A stretch of 12,421 bases of DNA, taken from the NCBI GenBank assembly GCA_934446465.1, contig CAKSEF010000052.1:1-12421 (forward strand). The letters are read 5' to 3'. The stretch comes from an uncultured Oscillospiraceae bacterium. GTDB taxonomy: Bacteria > Bacillota > Clostridia > Oscillospirales > JAAYXM01. The notes beneath the pieces were generated by a model. The model made no database searches, was not told the DNA's origin, and saw nothing but the letters and a program-made list of their open reading frames with translations. This document shows, piece after piece, positions 1-7,606 of the stretch; position 1 is the stretch's first letter, and each line of letters starts with the position of its first letter. The translations under genes and the position numbers were made by a program.

Positions 1-18
1 AAAAAGGAGTGTGTGATT

Positions 19-1659
19 GTGAATTTCACATTAAAACAGCTTAATTCTCTTGCCAAGGTACGCTCTGCCGACGATATGAATATCCCCGAGATTTACGGCG
101 CCCGAGTTGCCAAGGGCATGAGTTTCTCATATCAGCTCGCATTTTTTACAAATCAGCAGATATCGTGTTCATTTTCCGTCAATTCCCGCCTGTCCGATTA
201 TATCAATATGTATATTGTTAAGGACGCGGTGATGGATTGTCCGATGCCCGAGGAGCCTGATGACGATTACATAACGTTTGAGCCCGGCCTTATGCCCGAT
301 ATACTCGTCCCCGCCAAGGAGCAGAACAACACCCTTCGTTTTTTCAGAACCGCAGGCGTGTGGGTTGAACTTAACATACCGGAAAATATGGTGTCTGGAA
401 GCTATGAGATTGAATTTACCGTAACTGCGGCAGATAATCCCGATATGAACAATGCCGAAACATTTACAAAAAAACTTAACCTTGAGGTCTGCGAAGCAGT
501 CCTTCCCCCGCAGAAGCTCCTTTTTACGCAGTGGTTTCATGTAGATTGCATAGCTGATTGGTACGGGCTTGATATATACAGTGAAAAGCACTGGGAATAT
601 ATCGAAAAATTCGCTGCGCTTGCGTCGGAGCTCGGCATGAACATGATTCTCACTCCCGTAATTACACCTCCGCTCGACACGGCGGTCGGCACGCGCAGAC
701 CGTGCACACAGCTTGTCCGCATAGAAAAGAACGGCGATAAATATTCATTTGATTTTTCACTCCTCTCACGTTGGACAGATATGTGCCGCAGGCTCAAAAT
801 CGAATACTTTGAAATTTCGCATCTGTTCTCACAGTGGGGCGCAAATTTTGCACCGAATATCCTCATTTCCGAAAACGGAGAGGATAAGTTCCTGTTCGGG
901 TGGGACGTTCCGTCCGACGATGACAGGTACAAGGACTTCCTCTCGCAGTTCCTGCCCGCTCTCAGCCGACACCTTAAAGATGCCGGAGTTTTTGAAAGGT
1001 GCTATTTCCATATTTCCGATGAGCCGACAGAGCAGCATATAGAGTCGTATTCTGCCGCGACACGCATAGCAAAGGAGCTTCTGCCCGATGCAAAATTCAT
1101 GGACGCACTTTCCGACTATACGTTCTATGAAAAAGGTCTCGTGGAAACGCCCGTGTGCGCAAATGATCACATCGGCAAGTTCCTTGAACACAATGTCGAG
1201 AACCTTTGGACATATTACTGCTGTCTGCAAACGGTCAAGGTCGGAAACAGACTGCTCGCCATGCCCGCATACAGAAACAGAATCCTCGGTTTGCAGATGT
1301 ATAAATTCGGAATCAAAGGCTTTTTGCAGTGGGGATATAACTTCTACTACGGAAAAACGTCGTACTATAAAATCAATCCGTTCACGACAACCTCGGCGGA
1401 ATGCTCGTTCCCCTCGGGAGACCCGTTCTCCGTATATCCGTATCCGTTCGGACCTGTCCCTTCAATGCGCGCAAAGATATTCAAGGAAGCTCTTGACGAT
1501 ATGCGCGTATGCCGTGCGCTCGAACAGAAAATAGGGCGTGACGCGGTGATTAAGATGATTGATGAAGAAGCCGGATTTTCCATCACATTCGGCGATTATC
1601 CGCGAAATGCGGAGTTTGTGCCCGCGCTTATCGGTAAAATGCTCAAAATCATCGGATAA
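19..1659 (+). CDS. DUF4091 domain protein, glycoside-hydrolase-like
   Basis: A cytoplasmic-looking protein of about 546 residues with no signal peptide or membrane segment. The C-terminal two thirds resemble the DUF4091 family, which is grouped with TIM-barrel glycoside hydrolases. Recognisable pieces are HISDEP near residue 333 (counted from the GTG at 13), LWTYYCC near 398, a following NRLLAMPAYRNRILG-like stretch, and FLQWGYNFYYG near 437. The acidic pair in HISDEP is a candidate catalytic site by analogy with family 4/5-type barrels, which is inference. The N-terminal ~165 residues look like a beta-rich accessory domain. Two in-frame GTG codons compete as start. AAGGAG at 4-9 lies only 3 bases from GTG 13 but 9 bases from GTG 19, so 19 is preferred. 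The stop is TAA. No convincing terminator follows, only a T-run at 1667-1673 without a good stem. The substrate is unknown. Confidence 0.85.
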   Translation: MNFTLKQLNSLAKVRSADDMNIPEIYGARVAKGMSFSYQLAFFTNQQISCSFSVNSRLSDYINMYIVKDAVMDCPMPEEPDDDYITFEPGLMPDILVPAKEQNNTLRFFRTAGVWVELNIPENMVSGSYEIEFTVTAADNPDMNNAETFTKKLNLEVCEAVLPPQKLLFTQWFHVDCIADWYGLDIYSEKHWEYIEKFAALASELGMNMILTPVITPPLDTAVGTRRPCTQLVRIEKNGDKYSFDFSLLSRWTDMCRRLKIEYFEISHLFSQWGANFAPNILISENGEDKFLFGWDVPSDDDRYKDFLSQFLPALSRHLKDAGVFERCYFHISDEPTEQHIESYSAATRIAKELLPDAKFMDALSDYTFYEKGLVETPVCANDHIGKFLEHNVENLWTYYCCLQTVKVGNRLLAMPAYRNRILGLQMYKFGIKGFLQWGYNFYYGKTSYYKINPFTTTSAECSFPSGDPFSVYPYPFGPVPSMRAKIFKEALDDMRVCRALEQKIGRDAVIKMIDEEAGFSITFGDYPRNAEFVPALIGKMLKIIG

Positions 1660-1678
1660 TTCCCCGTTTTTTTCTCCT

Positions 1679-1706
1679 TTGAATTTGCGACAAAATATGA
1701 TATAAT
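1679..1706 (+). promoter_or_regulatory. Extended -10 sigma-A-type promoter for the EIIC_2 gene
   Basis: TATAAT at 1701-1706 is preceded by TG at 1698-1699, giving the extended -10 form TGnTATAAT. TTGAAT at 1679-1684 is a plausible -35 with a 16-base spacer. The predicted RNA would start near 1713, giving a leader of about 20 bases that holds only the ribosome binding site. The gene is therefore likely transcribed independently of the DUF4091 gene upstream. Confidence 0.75.
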
Positions 1707-1735
1707 ATTGCTAATTACATTTTGGAGGGATTGTC

Positions 1736-2779
1736 TTGAATAAGTTTAAAGAGTTTCTCAAGCGTAAAAACATTGAGGTCTCATTCAAGCGCTACGGACT
1801 TGACGCACTCAGTTATATGGCGCTCGGTCTATTTTCCACACTGATTATCGGCCTTATTATAAAGACGATAGGCGAGCAGGTTGCCATTCTTGCGGGAGAG
1901 AACAGCATCTGCACTCTTTTGATTGAGCTCGGTAAGACTACCATGGGGCTTATGGGCGCGGGAATCGGCGTTGCTGTTTCATATGCGCTCGGTGCGCCCC
2001 CGCTCGTTCTGTTCTGCGGAATTGTTACGGGTACTCTCGGTGCAATGGGCAACGGCGGTCCTGCCGGCGCGTTCATTACCGCCGCAATAGGCTGCGAATT
2101 CGGAAAAGCGGTTTCCAAGGAAACCAAGCTCGATATAATCGTAACCCCCGGCACAACTCTTATTATCGGACTTATCGCGGCAAAGACGGTCGCTCCGCTT
2201 GTCGGCTTCCTTATGACGGGACTCGGCGAGGTTATCATGCGCGCGACAGAGCTTCAGCCGTTCCTTATGGGAATTGTAATCTCCGTTATTATGGGCGTTG
2301 TTCTCACCGCACCCATTTCAAGCGCCGCGCTTGCCGTAGCACTTAACTTAAGCGGTCTTGCCGCAGGTGCCGCCACTGTCGGATGCTCAGCCCAGATGAT
2401 AGGCTTTGCCGTTATGAGCTATAAGGAAAACAAATTCGGAGGTTTTGTTGCTCAGGGCCTTGGAACATCTATGCTTCAGGTTCCGAATATTCTCAAGAAT
2501 TTCTGGACTATTCTCCCGCCGATTCTATCCTCTGCAGTACTCGGCCCGATATCCACTCTCGTTTTCCGCATGGAAAACAATCCCGCCGGAGCAGGCATGG
2601 GCACGAGCGGACTCGTCGGGCAGATAAACACATTCACTGTTATGGGGTTCTCCCTCCCCGTTCTCTTGGAAGTGCTTTTGCTCCACTTTATCCTTCCCGC
2701 AATACTTACCTACGTTTTCTACATAATTTTGAAGCGTCTCGGTAAAATTAAGGACGGCGATTTGACGCTCGACCTTTAA
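1736..2779 (+). CDS. PTS EIIC_2-family (PfoR-like) membrane protein
   Basis: A 347-residue, very hydrophobic protein with about eight to ten membrane segments. It matches the stand-alone EIIC-like family (Pfam PTS_EIIC_2), which includes the Clostridium perfringens regulator PfoR. Family-typical stretches are GAPPLVLF at 87-94, a GNGGPAGAF loop at 105-113, SKETKLDIIVTPG at 127-139, ATELQPFLMGI at 170-180, AAGAATVGCSAQMIGFAVMS at 209-228 and MENNPAGAGMGTSGLVGQ at 279-296. It lacks EIIA and EIIB domains and none are encoded nearby, so PTS phosphotransfer is not shown and the cargo is unknown. Translation starts at TTG 1736, six bases after GGAGGG at 1724-1729; the other upstream TTG (1731) is out of frame. 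It ends just before a bidirectional terminator. A sugar-uptake link to the preceding hydrolase-like gene is inference only. Confidence 0.88.
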   Translation: MNKFKEFLKRKNIEVSFKRYGLDALSYMALGLFSTLIIGLIIKTIGEQVAILAGENSICTLLIELGKTTMGLMGAGIGVAVSYALGAPPLVLFCGIVTGTLGAMGNGGPAGAFITAAIGCEFGKAVSKETKLDIIVTPGTTLIIGLIAAKTVAPLVGFLMTGLGEVIMRATELQPFLMGIVISVIMGVVLTAPISSAALAVALNLSGLAAGAATVGCSAQMIGFAVMSYKENKFGGFVAQGLGTSMLQVPNILKNFWTILPPILSSAVLGPISTLVFRMENNPAGAGMGTSGLVGQINTFTVMGFSLPVLLEVLLLHFILPAILTYVFYIILKRLGKIKDGDLTLDL

Positions 2780-2781
2780 AT

Positions 2782-2815
2782 AAAAAAACACGGTCATAAC
2801 TGACCGTGTTTTTTT
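2782..2815. terminator. Bidirectional rho-independent terminator
   Basis: The arms CACGGTCA (2789-2796) and TGACCGTG (2801-2808) pair perfectly around the loop TAAC. Seven A (2782-2788) lie on the left and seven T (2809-2815) on the right, so it can stop transcription both ways. It serves the EIIC_2 gene on + and the TMEM165-family gene on -. The last codons and the TGA stop (2794-2796) of the minus-strand gene lie inside it. Confidence 0.92.
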
Positions 2816-3474
2816 GCGCTTTCATGCCGTGCGGCAAGTGATACCGCAACTATGGCAAGGTATGCCGTCATCACTCCCGCAACCGTCTTTACCGCCATAT
2901 CCGGAGCAAGAACGCTTACGGAACGGTATATTGAAACTGCTCCGAAAACGAGGAATACCGCGAACGCAAGATATGAAAACACATTCTGCGGAAGTTTTTT
3001 GCCGAGCAGTGCCCCCGCAACAAGCCCTGCCCCGTCGGCGAGAAACATTCCTATTGTTGCGCCGAGGAATACACCGAGCTTCATATCGGGATTGGATGCG
3101 GCAAATGCCATTGCGGCAAGCTGTGTCTTATCTCCGAGCTCTGCGGTAAAGAACATTGCCCCGATGCTCACCGCTGCGATACCCGAAACCTTTTTCACAT
3201 TTTCGGCTTTATCGTCGCCGCACAGCGAGAGATATGCAAATACAAGAAAGAAAAAACCCGCGGCAAGGTCAATCATTTCCATTCTGACAAAACCGGATAT
3301 CATAACGCCGAGATACACGCCCATAGCGTTCAAAATAATCGTGGCAACCGACGTCCCGATTATTATATCCGACACCTTTTCCTTTGACGCAAGCCCGATT
3401 ATGAGAAGCTGTGTCTTATCTCCCAGCTCCGCCGTGAAAACAGCCGCCGCAATGATGAGTATTGCAGAAAGCAT
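2794..3474 (-). CDS. TMEM165/GDT1 (UPF0016) family cation exporter
   Basis: A 226-residue membrane protein with about six membrane helices in two homologous halves. Each half carries the family signature E-x-G-D-(K/R): ELGDKTQL starts at residue 16 and again at residue 112. In characterised relatives (yeast Gdt1, human TMEM165, bacterial MneA/Mnx-type proteins) these acidic motifs form the Mn2+/Ca2+ translocation site, so export of Mn2+ (or Ca2+) is the likely role. It is the second gene of an operon with the SipL-like gene. Its ribosome binding site AGGAGG (3482-3487) overlaps the TAG stop of that gene (3486-3488), which suggests translational coupling. No yybP-ykoY-type manganese riboswitch is present because only 11 bases separate the two reading frames. 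The C-terminal KKHGQL is encoded within the terminator stem. Confidence 0.93.
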   Translation of the reverse strand: MLSAILIIAAAVFTAELGDKTQLLIIGLASKEKVSDIIIGTSVATIILNAMGVYLGVMISGFVRMEMIDLAAGFFFLVFAYLSLCGDDKAENVKKVSGIAAVSIGAMFFTAELGDKTQLAAMAFAASNPDMKLGVFLGATIGMFLADGAGLVAGALLGKKLPQNVFSYLAFAVFLVFGAVSIYRSVSVLAPDMAVKTVAGVMTAYLAIVAVSLAARHESAKKHGQL

Positions 3475-3485
3475 TCCCTATCCTC

Positions 3486-5024
3486 CTAACGTGATTTAGG
3501 AACAAGTATCATCCTTCCCGCAGGAGCCGACCGACTGTCCGAAATTTCATTAGCCTCGCATATTTCCTCAACTGTCGTGGCATATTTTTTTGCGAGTTCC
3601 CACAGCTCGGTATCCCGTTCGAGGCGCATAACGCTTATACTTGCGGTGTTTTCCGCGTTTCTTTTATTCTCTTCATCGACATTTATTCCGAGCACTGCCG
3701 ATACGCGCTCTTCCTCAGTCTCGCATATATCATAATCTGCGAAAAAGCGAACATTTATCTCGTTATCCGCACCCACGGACGACGTTTTTCCCCGTACCGC
3801 CACATTCGATGAATAATTATGGCTTTCGCGAAGCGCAAGCGGGCATACTACGCAGGTTTTTCTCTTTGCCGAGTATACTCCTCCGTCTTCGCCCGTGTAC
3901 ATAACCGTTATGAATGCGTCGTTTGCAAGTACCTCACCGTTCTCCTCGCGGCGGCGCACGGACGGCATTACCGAAACATTCACGAACAGTACCTGTTTTA
4001 TCGGTGTTCCCGTCTCAATCGTTTCAGACACCGCAACACGTTTATCCGTATTCTCGCAGAGGCTTAGATATTCCTGTTCGGATAGTTCTGTCTCAAGCTC
4101 ATATTTTGTGCTGTAAACATCGTCAATTATGTCTGTATTTTCAGAAAGACAGGCAAGAATACACGCATCTGCCATAACATTGACGGTTATATACCTTGTC
4201 TCACCCGCAGCGTCATAGGAAACCTCAAGCTCTGTTCCCGAAACCGTAAGCTCAGCCTTCAGGTCATGTTCGTCGCGCATACCCTCAATGTCGATTATCT
4301 GCGAGAACGGCAGCTCGTATTCCGCGCTTTCAACTGTTCCGTCCTCCATTGTGTACACGCATTGAATCGATGTGTTTCCTTTCAAAATAGCTTTGTTGCC
4401 GATTACCTTCGTATCTGTCGGGCAGATATCCGCCTTATCAAACAGTATTTCGCGCATATGGGTTGCATTTCCGCTAAGCTCTATATCTTCGCTTATCGTG
4501 AAGCTCTTTTCTCTGATAAACTCGGGATAGTACATTCCGACGCTTCTCTTTCTTGTGCATACGCCGTATTTTTCGCCGTCGTTTACTGAGTCGCAAATTT
4601 CTGTCTCTCTCAATTCATATGCGCATACCTCGACCTCAACTGTTGCCTGAACCGCAACTTTTCTCGGATTCAGCTCACGCACATCAAGCGAGCGCAGCCG
4701 TGCGCGCGCCAAAATCTTTGAATCCTGCGTTATTCCGTTTCCGTCAATTATGTATGCAAACGGCATAGTAACCGTTAGTTTTCTTACCTCGCAGTCGTCC
4801 TCCACGGCATAAAGAACCGCGCCCTTTATTGTTCCGCTGATGTCCACCTTGCCCGCACGTGCATTCTTGTCCTTTATATATGCCGATCCGCAGCCGTCGA
4901 TTATTCGAAGTATATCGGGGCTCTGGTCGGGAACTATCATCTCCGTGTTTTCCTCATATGTTGAAGTTCCGCAAAACACCGTGCAATACTGCACAATCTT
5001 CTTTTTTGAAGTATTCAGCTCCAT
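3486..5024 (-). CDS. sipL: SipL-like DUF3794/SPOCS + LysM spore-coat assembly protein
   Basis: A 512-residue protein with about three DUF3794 (SPOCS) repeats and a C-terminal LysM domain. The repeats lie near residues 25-115 (with a VPDQSPDILRIIDG signature), 180-265 and 330-420; LysM spans about 466-511. This is the architecture of SipL from Clostridioides difficile, which binds the ATPase SpoIVA through its LysM domain and anchors the basement layer of the spore coat around the forespore in the mother cell. It has no signal peptide, as expected for a mother-cell cytoplasmic protein. The ATG at 5022-5024 is preceded by AAAGGAG (5033-5039) at 8 bases. It is first in an operon with the TMEM165-family gene. 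The symbol is assigned by architecture and could instead belong to a paralogous DUF3794-LysM protein. Confidence 0.85.
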   Translation of the reverse strand: MELNTSKKKIVQYCTVFCGTSTYEENTEMIVPDQSPDILRIIDGCGSAYIKDKNARAGKVDISGTIKGAVLYAVEDDCEVRKLTVTMPFAYIIDGNGITQDSKILARARLRSLDVRELNPRKVAVQATVEVEVCAYELRETEICDSVNDGEKYGVCTRKRSVGMYYPEFIREKSFTISEDIELSGNATHMREILFDKADICPTDTKVIGNKAILKGNTSIQCVYTMEDGTVESAEYELPFSQIIDIEGMRDEHDLKAELTVSGTELEVSYDAAGETRYITVNVMADACILACLSENTDIIDDVYSTKYELETELSEQEYLSLCENTDKRVAVSETIETGTPIKQVLFVNVSVMPSVRRREENGEVLANDAFITVMYTGEDGGVYSAKRKTCVVCPLALRESHNYSSNVAVRGKTSSVGADNEINVRFFADYDICETEEERVSAVLGINVDEENKRNAENTASISVMRLERDTELWELAKKYATTVEEICEANEISDSRSAPAGRMILVPKSR

Positions 5025-5055
5025 TCCGCTCTCTCCTTTTAGTTCTTTTTGTTTA

Positions 5056-5084
5056 ATTATATTTGAGCGGACAGCGCTTTATTA
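5056..5084 (-). promoter_or_regulatory. Candidate sigma-E-like promoter of the sipL operon
   Basis: On the minus strand TAATAAA (5078-5084) fits the sigma-E -35 pattern KMATAWW. A 14-base spacer leads to AATATAAT (5056-5063), which agrees with CATACAnT at 5 of 7 defined positions. The same bases include TATAAT (5056-5061), so a sigma-A reading with a poor -35 is also possible. A mother-cell sigma-E promoter is what a SipL gene would need. The motif match alone is modest. Confidence 0.4.
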
Positions 5085-5129
5085 CAAAAATAATGACCGT
5101 ATCCGTCATTTTCGGCGAATACGGTCATT
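5085..5129 (-). terminator. Rho-independent terminator of the hom-lysC operon
   Basis: The 11-base arms AATGACCGTAT (5092-5102) and ATACGGTCATT (5119-5129) are perfect complements around a 16-base loop. On the minus strand the hairpin is followed by a T-rich tail (plus-strand A-run 5086-5090). It lies 14 bases past the lysC stop and separates that operon from the sipL promoter just downstream. Confidence 0.85.
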
Positions 5130-5142
5130 TGCTTTCTTAATT

Positions 5143-5610
5143 TTAAAAGAACTTGTCATGAACTGCGCGCAGCGCACGTTCCGAGTCCTCCTTCGGAATG
5201 AGGACGGAAACCTTGATTTCACTTGTTGAAATCATATTTATGTTAATTCCCGCGGAAGAGAGCGCTTCAAACATCATTGCGGCAACGCCGGGATTGTTTA
5301 CCATGCCCGCTCCGACAACCGAAACCTTGCAGAGGTCCTCGCGGACGAGTATGCGCTCATAGCCGATTTTCTCGCGGTTGTCCTCAATGAGCTTCTGTGC
5401 AAGCTTAAGATTTGAATGTGAAACCGTAAATGCGATGTCCTTCGTTCCGTCGCGCCCGATTGACTGGATAATAATATCTACATTCACGCCTGCCTTTGCA
5501 AGCACGGAGAATATTTTATACGCTACGCCGGGAGCGTCCTTCAGATTCATGAGTGAAATCTGCGCTATATCCATATCGCGGGCTACTCCGCTTACGTTCA
5601 TTTTTTCCAT
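5143..5610 (-). CDS. Predicted aspartokinase beta subunit from an internal in-frame start
   Basis: Within lysC, AAGGAGG (5619-5625, minus strand) sits exactly 8 bases before the in-frame ATG at 5608-5610, codon Met246. A second ATG follows at Met249. The product would be 155 residues, containing only the two ACT domains. Bacillus subtilis aspartokinase II and the Corynebacterium enzyme are known to make alpha2-beta2 complexes in which beta is the C-terminal part of alpha, started internally at nearly the same residue. Here the start codon and ribosome binding site are seen; production of the beta chain is inferred. Confidence 0.65.
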   Translation of the reverse strand: MEKMNVSGVARDMDIAQISLMNLKDAPGVAYKIFSVLAKAGVNVDIIIQSIGRDGTKDIAFTVSHSNLKLAQKLIEDNREKIGYERILVREDLCKVSVVGAGMVNNPGVAAMMFEALSSAGININMISTSEIKVSVLIPKEDSERALRAVHDKFF

Positions 5611-6345
5611 TTTGTGTGCCTCCTTAACCTTTGTTCCGGGATTTCTTGTAAAGCTTGAAATAACTTCCATGTCAATATTGAAGCGTTTCGCCATTTCAAC
5701 TGAACGGTTGTGCAGAACCTGTGCACCGAGAGAGGCAAGCTCAAGCATTTCATCGTATGTAATTTCATTGAGCTTGACTGCATTTTCCACTATTCTCGGG
5801 TCTGCCGAATACACACCGTCAACATCGGTATAAATCTGACAGAGGTCTGCGCCGAGAGCCGCAGCAAGTGCGACTGCTGATGTGTCCGAGCCGCCGCGCC
5901 CGAGTGTCGTTATATCCTCGAACCTGTTTATGCCCTGGAATCCCGCGACAATCACTATTCTGCGCTTTGATATTTCAAGCTTTAAGCGCTCCGTGTTAAT
6001 CTTTTGTATTCTCGCGGCGCCGTAGGTCATATCCGTCTGCATACCTGCCTGCCAGCCCGTAAGTGAGATTACAGGGAAGCCGAGCTTCTCGATTGCCATA
6101 GCAAGGAGCGAAATGGAAATTTGCTCGCCGTTCGCAAGGAGCATATCCATCTCACGCTTTGACGGATTCGGGTTAATTTCACGCGCTTTTTCGATGAGGT
6201 CATCGGTCGTGTCGCCCTGAGCGGATACAACTACAACTACATCGTCTCCGCGTGCGAACGTCTTTGTAACGATGTCCGCGACGTTCATGAGGCGCTCTGT
6301 ATCCGCGACTGACGAGCCGCCGAACTTCTGAACAATAAGACTCAT
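5143..6345 (-). CDS. lysC: Aspartate kinase (aspartokinase), alpha subunit
   Basis: This 400-residue cytoplasmic enzyme phosphorylates L-aspartate with ATP to 4-phospho-aspartate, the first step towards lysine, threonine and methionine, and also towards diaminopimelate and dipicolinate. The amino-acid kinase domain covers about 1-235, with KFGGSSVAD at 7-15, LTGWQAG near 95-101, GRGGSDTSA at 149-157 and YTDVDGVYSADPR at 172-184. Two ACT domains follow (about 262-335 and 342-400), one carrying LKDAPGVA. This is the short monofunctional type, comparable to Bacillus subtilis aspartokinase II. The ATG at 6343-6345 has AAGGAG (6355-6360) 9 bases upstream. It is third in the operon after hom, with a 46-base gap that holds no lysine riboswitch. 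A strong internal ribosome binding site points to a second product. Confidence 0.97.
   Translation of the reverse strand: MSLIVQKFGGSSVADTERLMNVADIVTKTFARGDDVVVVVSAQGDTTDDLIEKAREINPNPSKREMDMLLANGEQISISLLAMAIEKLGFPVISLTGWQAGMQTDMTYGAARIQKINTERLKLEISKRRIVIVAGFQGINRFEDITTLGRGGSDTSAVALAAALGADLCQIYTDVDGVYSADPRIVENAVKLNEITYDEMLELASLGAQVLHNRSVEMAKRFNIDMEVISSFTRNPGTKVKEAHKMEKMNVSGVARDMDIAQISLMNLKDAPGVAYKIFSVLAKAGVNVDIIIQSIGRDGTKDIAFTVSHSNLKLAQKLIEDNREKIGYERILVREDLCKVSVVGAGMVNNPGVAAMMFEALSSAGININMISTSEIKVSVLIPKEDSERALRAVHDKFF
5608..5625 (-). promoter_or_regulatory. Internal ribosome binding site and start in lysC
   Basis: AAGGAGG, an 8-base spacer and ATG lie inside the lysC coding region. The site encodes K-E-A-H-K-M, so the signal is embedded in the linker between the kinase and ACT regions. 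It is at least as good as the ribosome binding sites of the annotated genes around it. Confidence 0.7.
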
Positions 6346-6391
6346 TTATTCTTTCTCCTTTTCGGAATAATCCGCTTTTTAGTATATAGTA

Positions 6392-7606
6392 TTAAAGAAC
6401 ACGCATCTTTGACATTACCTTGCACTTTTCTTCAAGGTGCAGGAGCTTTTCATCAAACTCCGCCTGCGAAACGGGTACGGTTATGAACGCCGTATCGTGT
6501 CCGTTGTCCGCAAACTCGACATCTCCGAACGCCTGTGCCGCGGCACTCCTTGCGTTCTCGCCCGCAATCCTGACATAGAAGCGTGAAACAAACTTTGACA
6601 TATCGCCGACCGCTTCCTTGCCCGCGTCTTTCCAATCGAGATATTTACGCGCCTTTATATGCTTTACGGCGTCGATAACATCGGCCGAAACCGCGCTTGC
6701 CGTGGGATATTTTCCCGCGCCCGCGCCGTAGAACATGACGTTTCCTATCATATTTCCGTGAACCATTATTCCGTTATAGACGTCCTCAACCGATGCAATC
6801 GGTGTTTCTTTCTTTACGAGGTGCGGTCCGACAAAGGCATAGACCTTTCCGTCCTCTCCGAGCTTTGCGCGGCCGAGGAGCTTAATTACATATCCCGCCG
6901 ACTCCGCAAGCCTTACGTCCTCAAGCGTTACCTTCGTAATCCCCTCCGTGGATATGAAATCGGGGTAAATATGGCGGCCGAATGCCAAAGACGCAAGTAT
7001 ACATATCTTTCTGCAAGCGTCGTGCCCCTCAATATCGGCGCTCGGGTCGCGCTCTGCATAGCCTTTTTCCTGTGCTTCCGCAAGAGCCTTTTCAAATGTA
7101 AGCCCACCCTTAATCATGCGTGTGAGTATATAATTTGTCGTTCCGTTTAAAATACCGTATATTTCATCAAGTTCGTTTGCCGCAAGACACTGAGCTATGG
7201 GACGTATTATCGGTATTCCGCCTCCGACAGATGCCTCAAACAGATAGTTTAAGTTTCTCTCTTTTGCAATAGCTATAAGCTCTGCGCCGTGTTTTGCGAC
7301 AAGCTCCTTATTTGATGTAACAACATTTTTTCCCGCAAGAAGCGCGCGCTTTGTAAAATCGTAAGCCGGGTTCGTCCCGCCTATTGTTTCCACTACCACA
7401 GAAATCTCGGGGTCATTTTCAATAACCGAGAAATCCTTCACAAACTTAGACGCATTCTTGTCGTTTGAAAAATCACGGATATCGAGAATATATTTAACGT
7501 CAATCGCCTCGCCTGTATTCTCTGCAATTGTCGCCGCGTTTGTCTCCATAAGCTCGACGACTCCCGAACCGACTGTCCCGTAACCCAAAACTGCTATTTT
7601 TGCCAT
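6392..7606 (-). CDS. hom: Homoserine dehydrogenase
   Basis: This 404-residue cytoplasmic enzyme reduces aspartate 4-semialdehyde to homoserine with NAD(P)H, the branch point to threonine and methionine. The N-terminal Rossmann domain has GYGTVG at 8-13 and TSNKELVAKHG at 97-107. The catalytic domain has GILNGTTNYI at 151-160 and EAQEKGYAERDPSADIEGHD at 177-196; Asp196 and Lys200 match the conserved catalytic Asp/Lys pair. The C-terminal ~60 residues (from RFYVRI, 342) sit where an ACT domain normally lies but are short and lack the D-x-P-G-V-L effector loop. The family is more often about 430 residues. The ATG at 7604-7606 has AAAGGAG (7614-7620) at 7 bases. Its start overlaps the end of the ACT-domain gene by 13 bases, suggesting coupled translation. 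Confidence 0.96.
   Translation of the reverse strand: MAKIAVLGYGTVGSGVVELMETNAATIAENTGEAIDVKYILDIRDFSNDKNASKFVKDFSVIENDPEISVVVETIGGTNPAYDFTKRALLAGKNVVTSNKELVAKHGAELIAIAKERNLNYLFEASVGGGIPIIRPIAQCLAANELDEIYGILNGTTNYILTRMIKGGLTFEKALAEAQEKGYAERDPSADIEGHDACRKICILASLAFGRHIYPDFISTEGITKVTLEDVRLAESAGYVIKLLGRAKLGEDGKVYAFVGPHLVKKETPIASVEDVYNGIMVHGNMIGNVMFYGAGAGKYPTASAVSADVIDAVKHIKARKYLDWKDAGKEAVGDMSKFVSRFYVRIAGENARSAAAQAFGDVEFADNGHDTAFITVPVSQAEFDEKLLHLEEKCKVMSKMRVL

Noticed and set aside
1660..1680. Terminator for the DUF4091 gene
   Set aside because: There is a T-run, but the only stem before it is three base pairs (CGG/CCG), too weak to call.
2852..3499. Long open frame on + (215 codons) opposite the TMEM165-family gene
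   Set aside because: It is the antisense shadow of a gene with clear family motifs; the translation is low-complexity Ser/Ala/Pro/Ile with no ribosome binding site.
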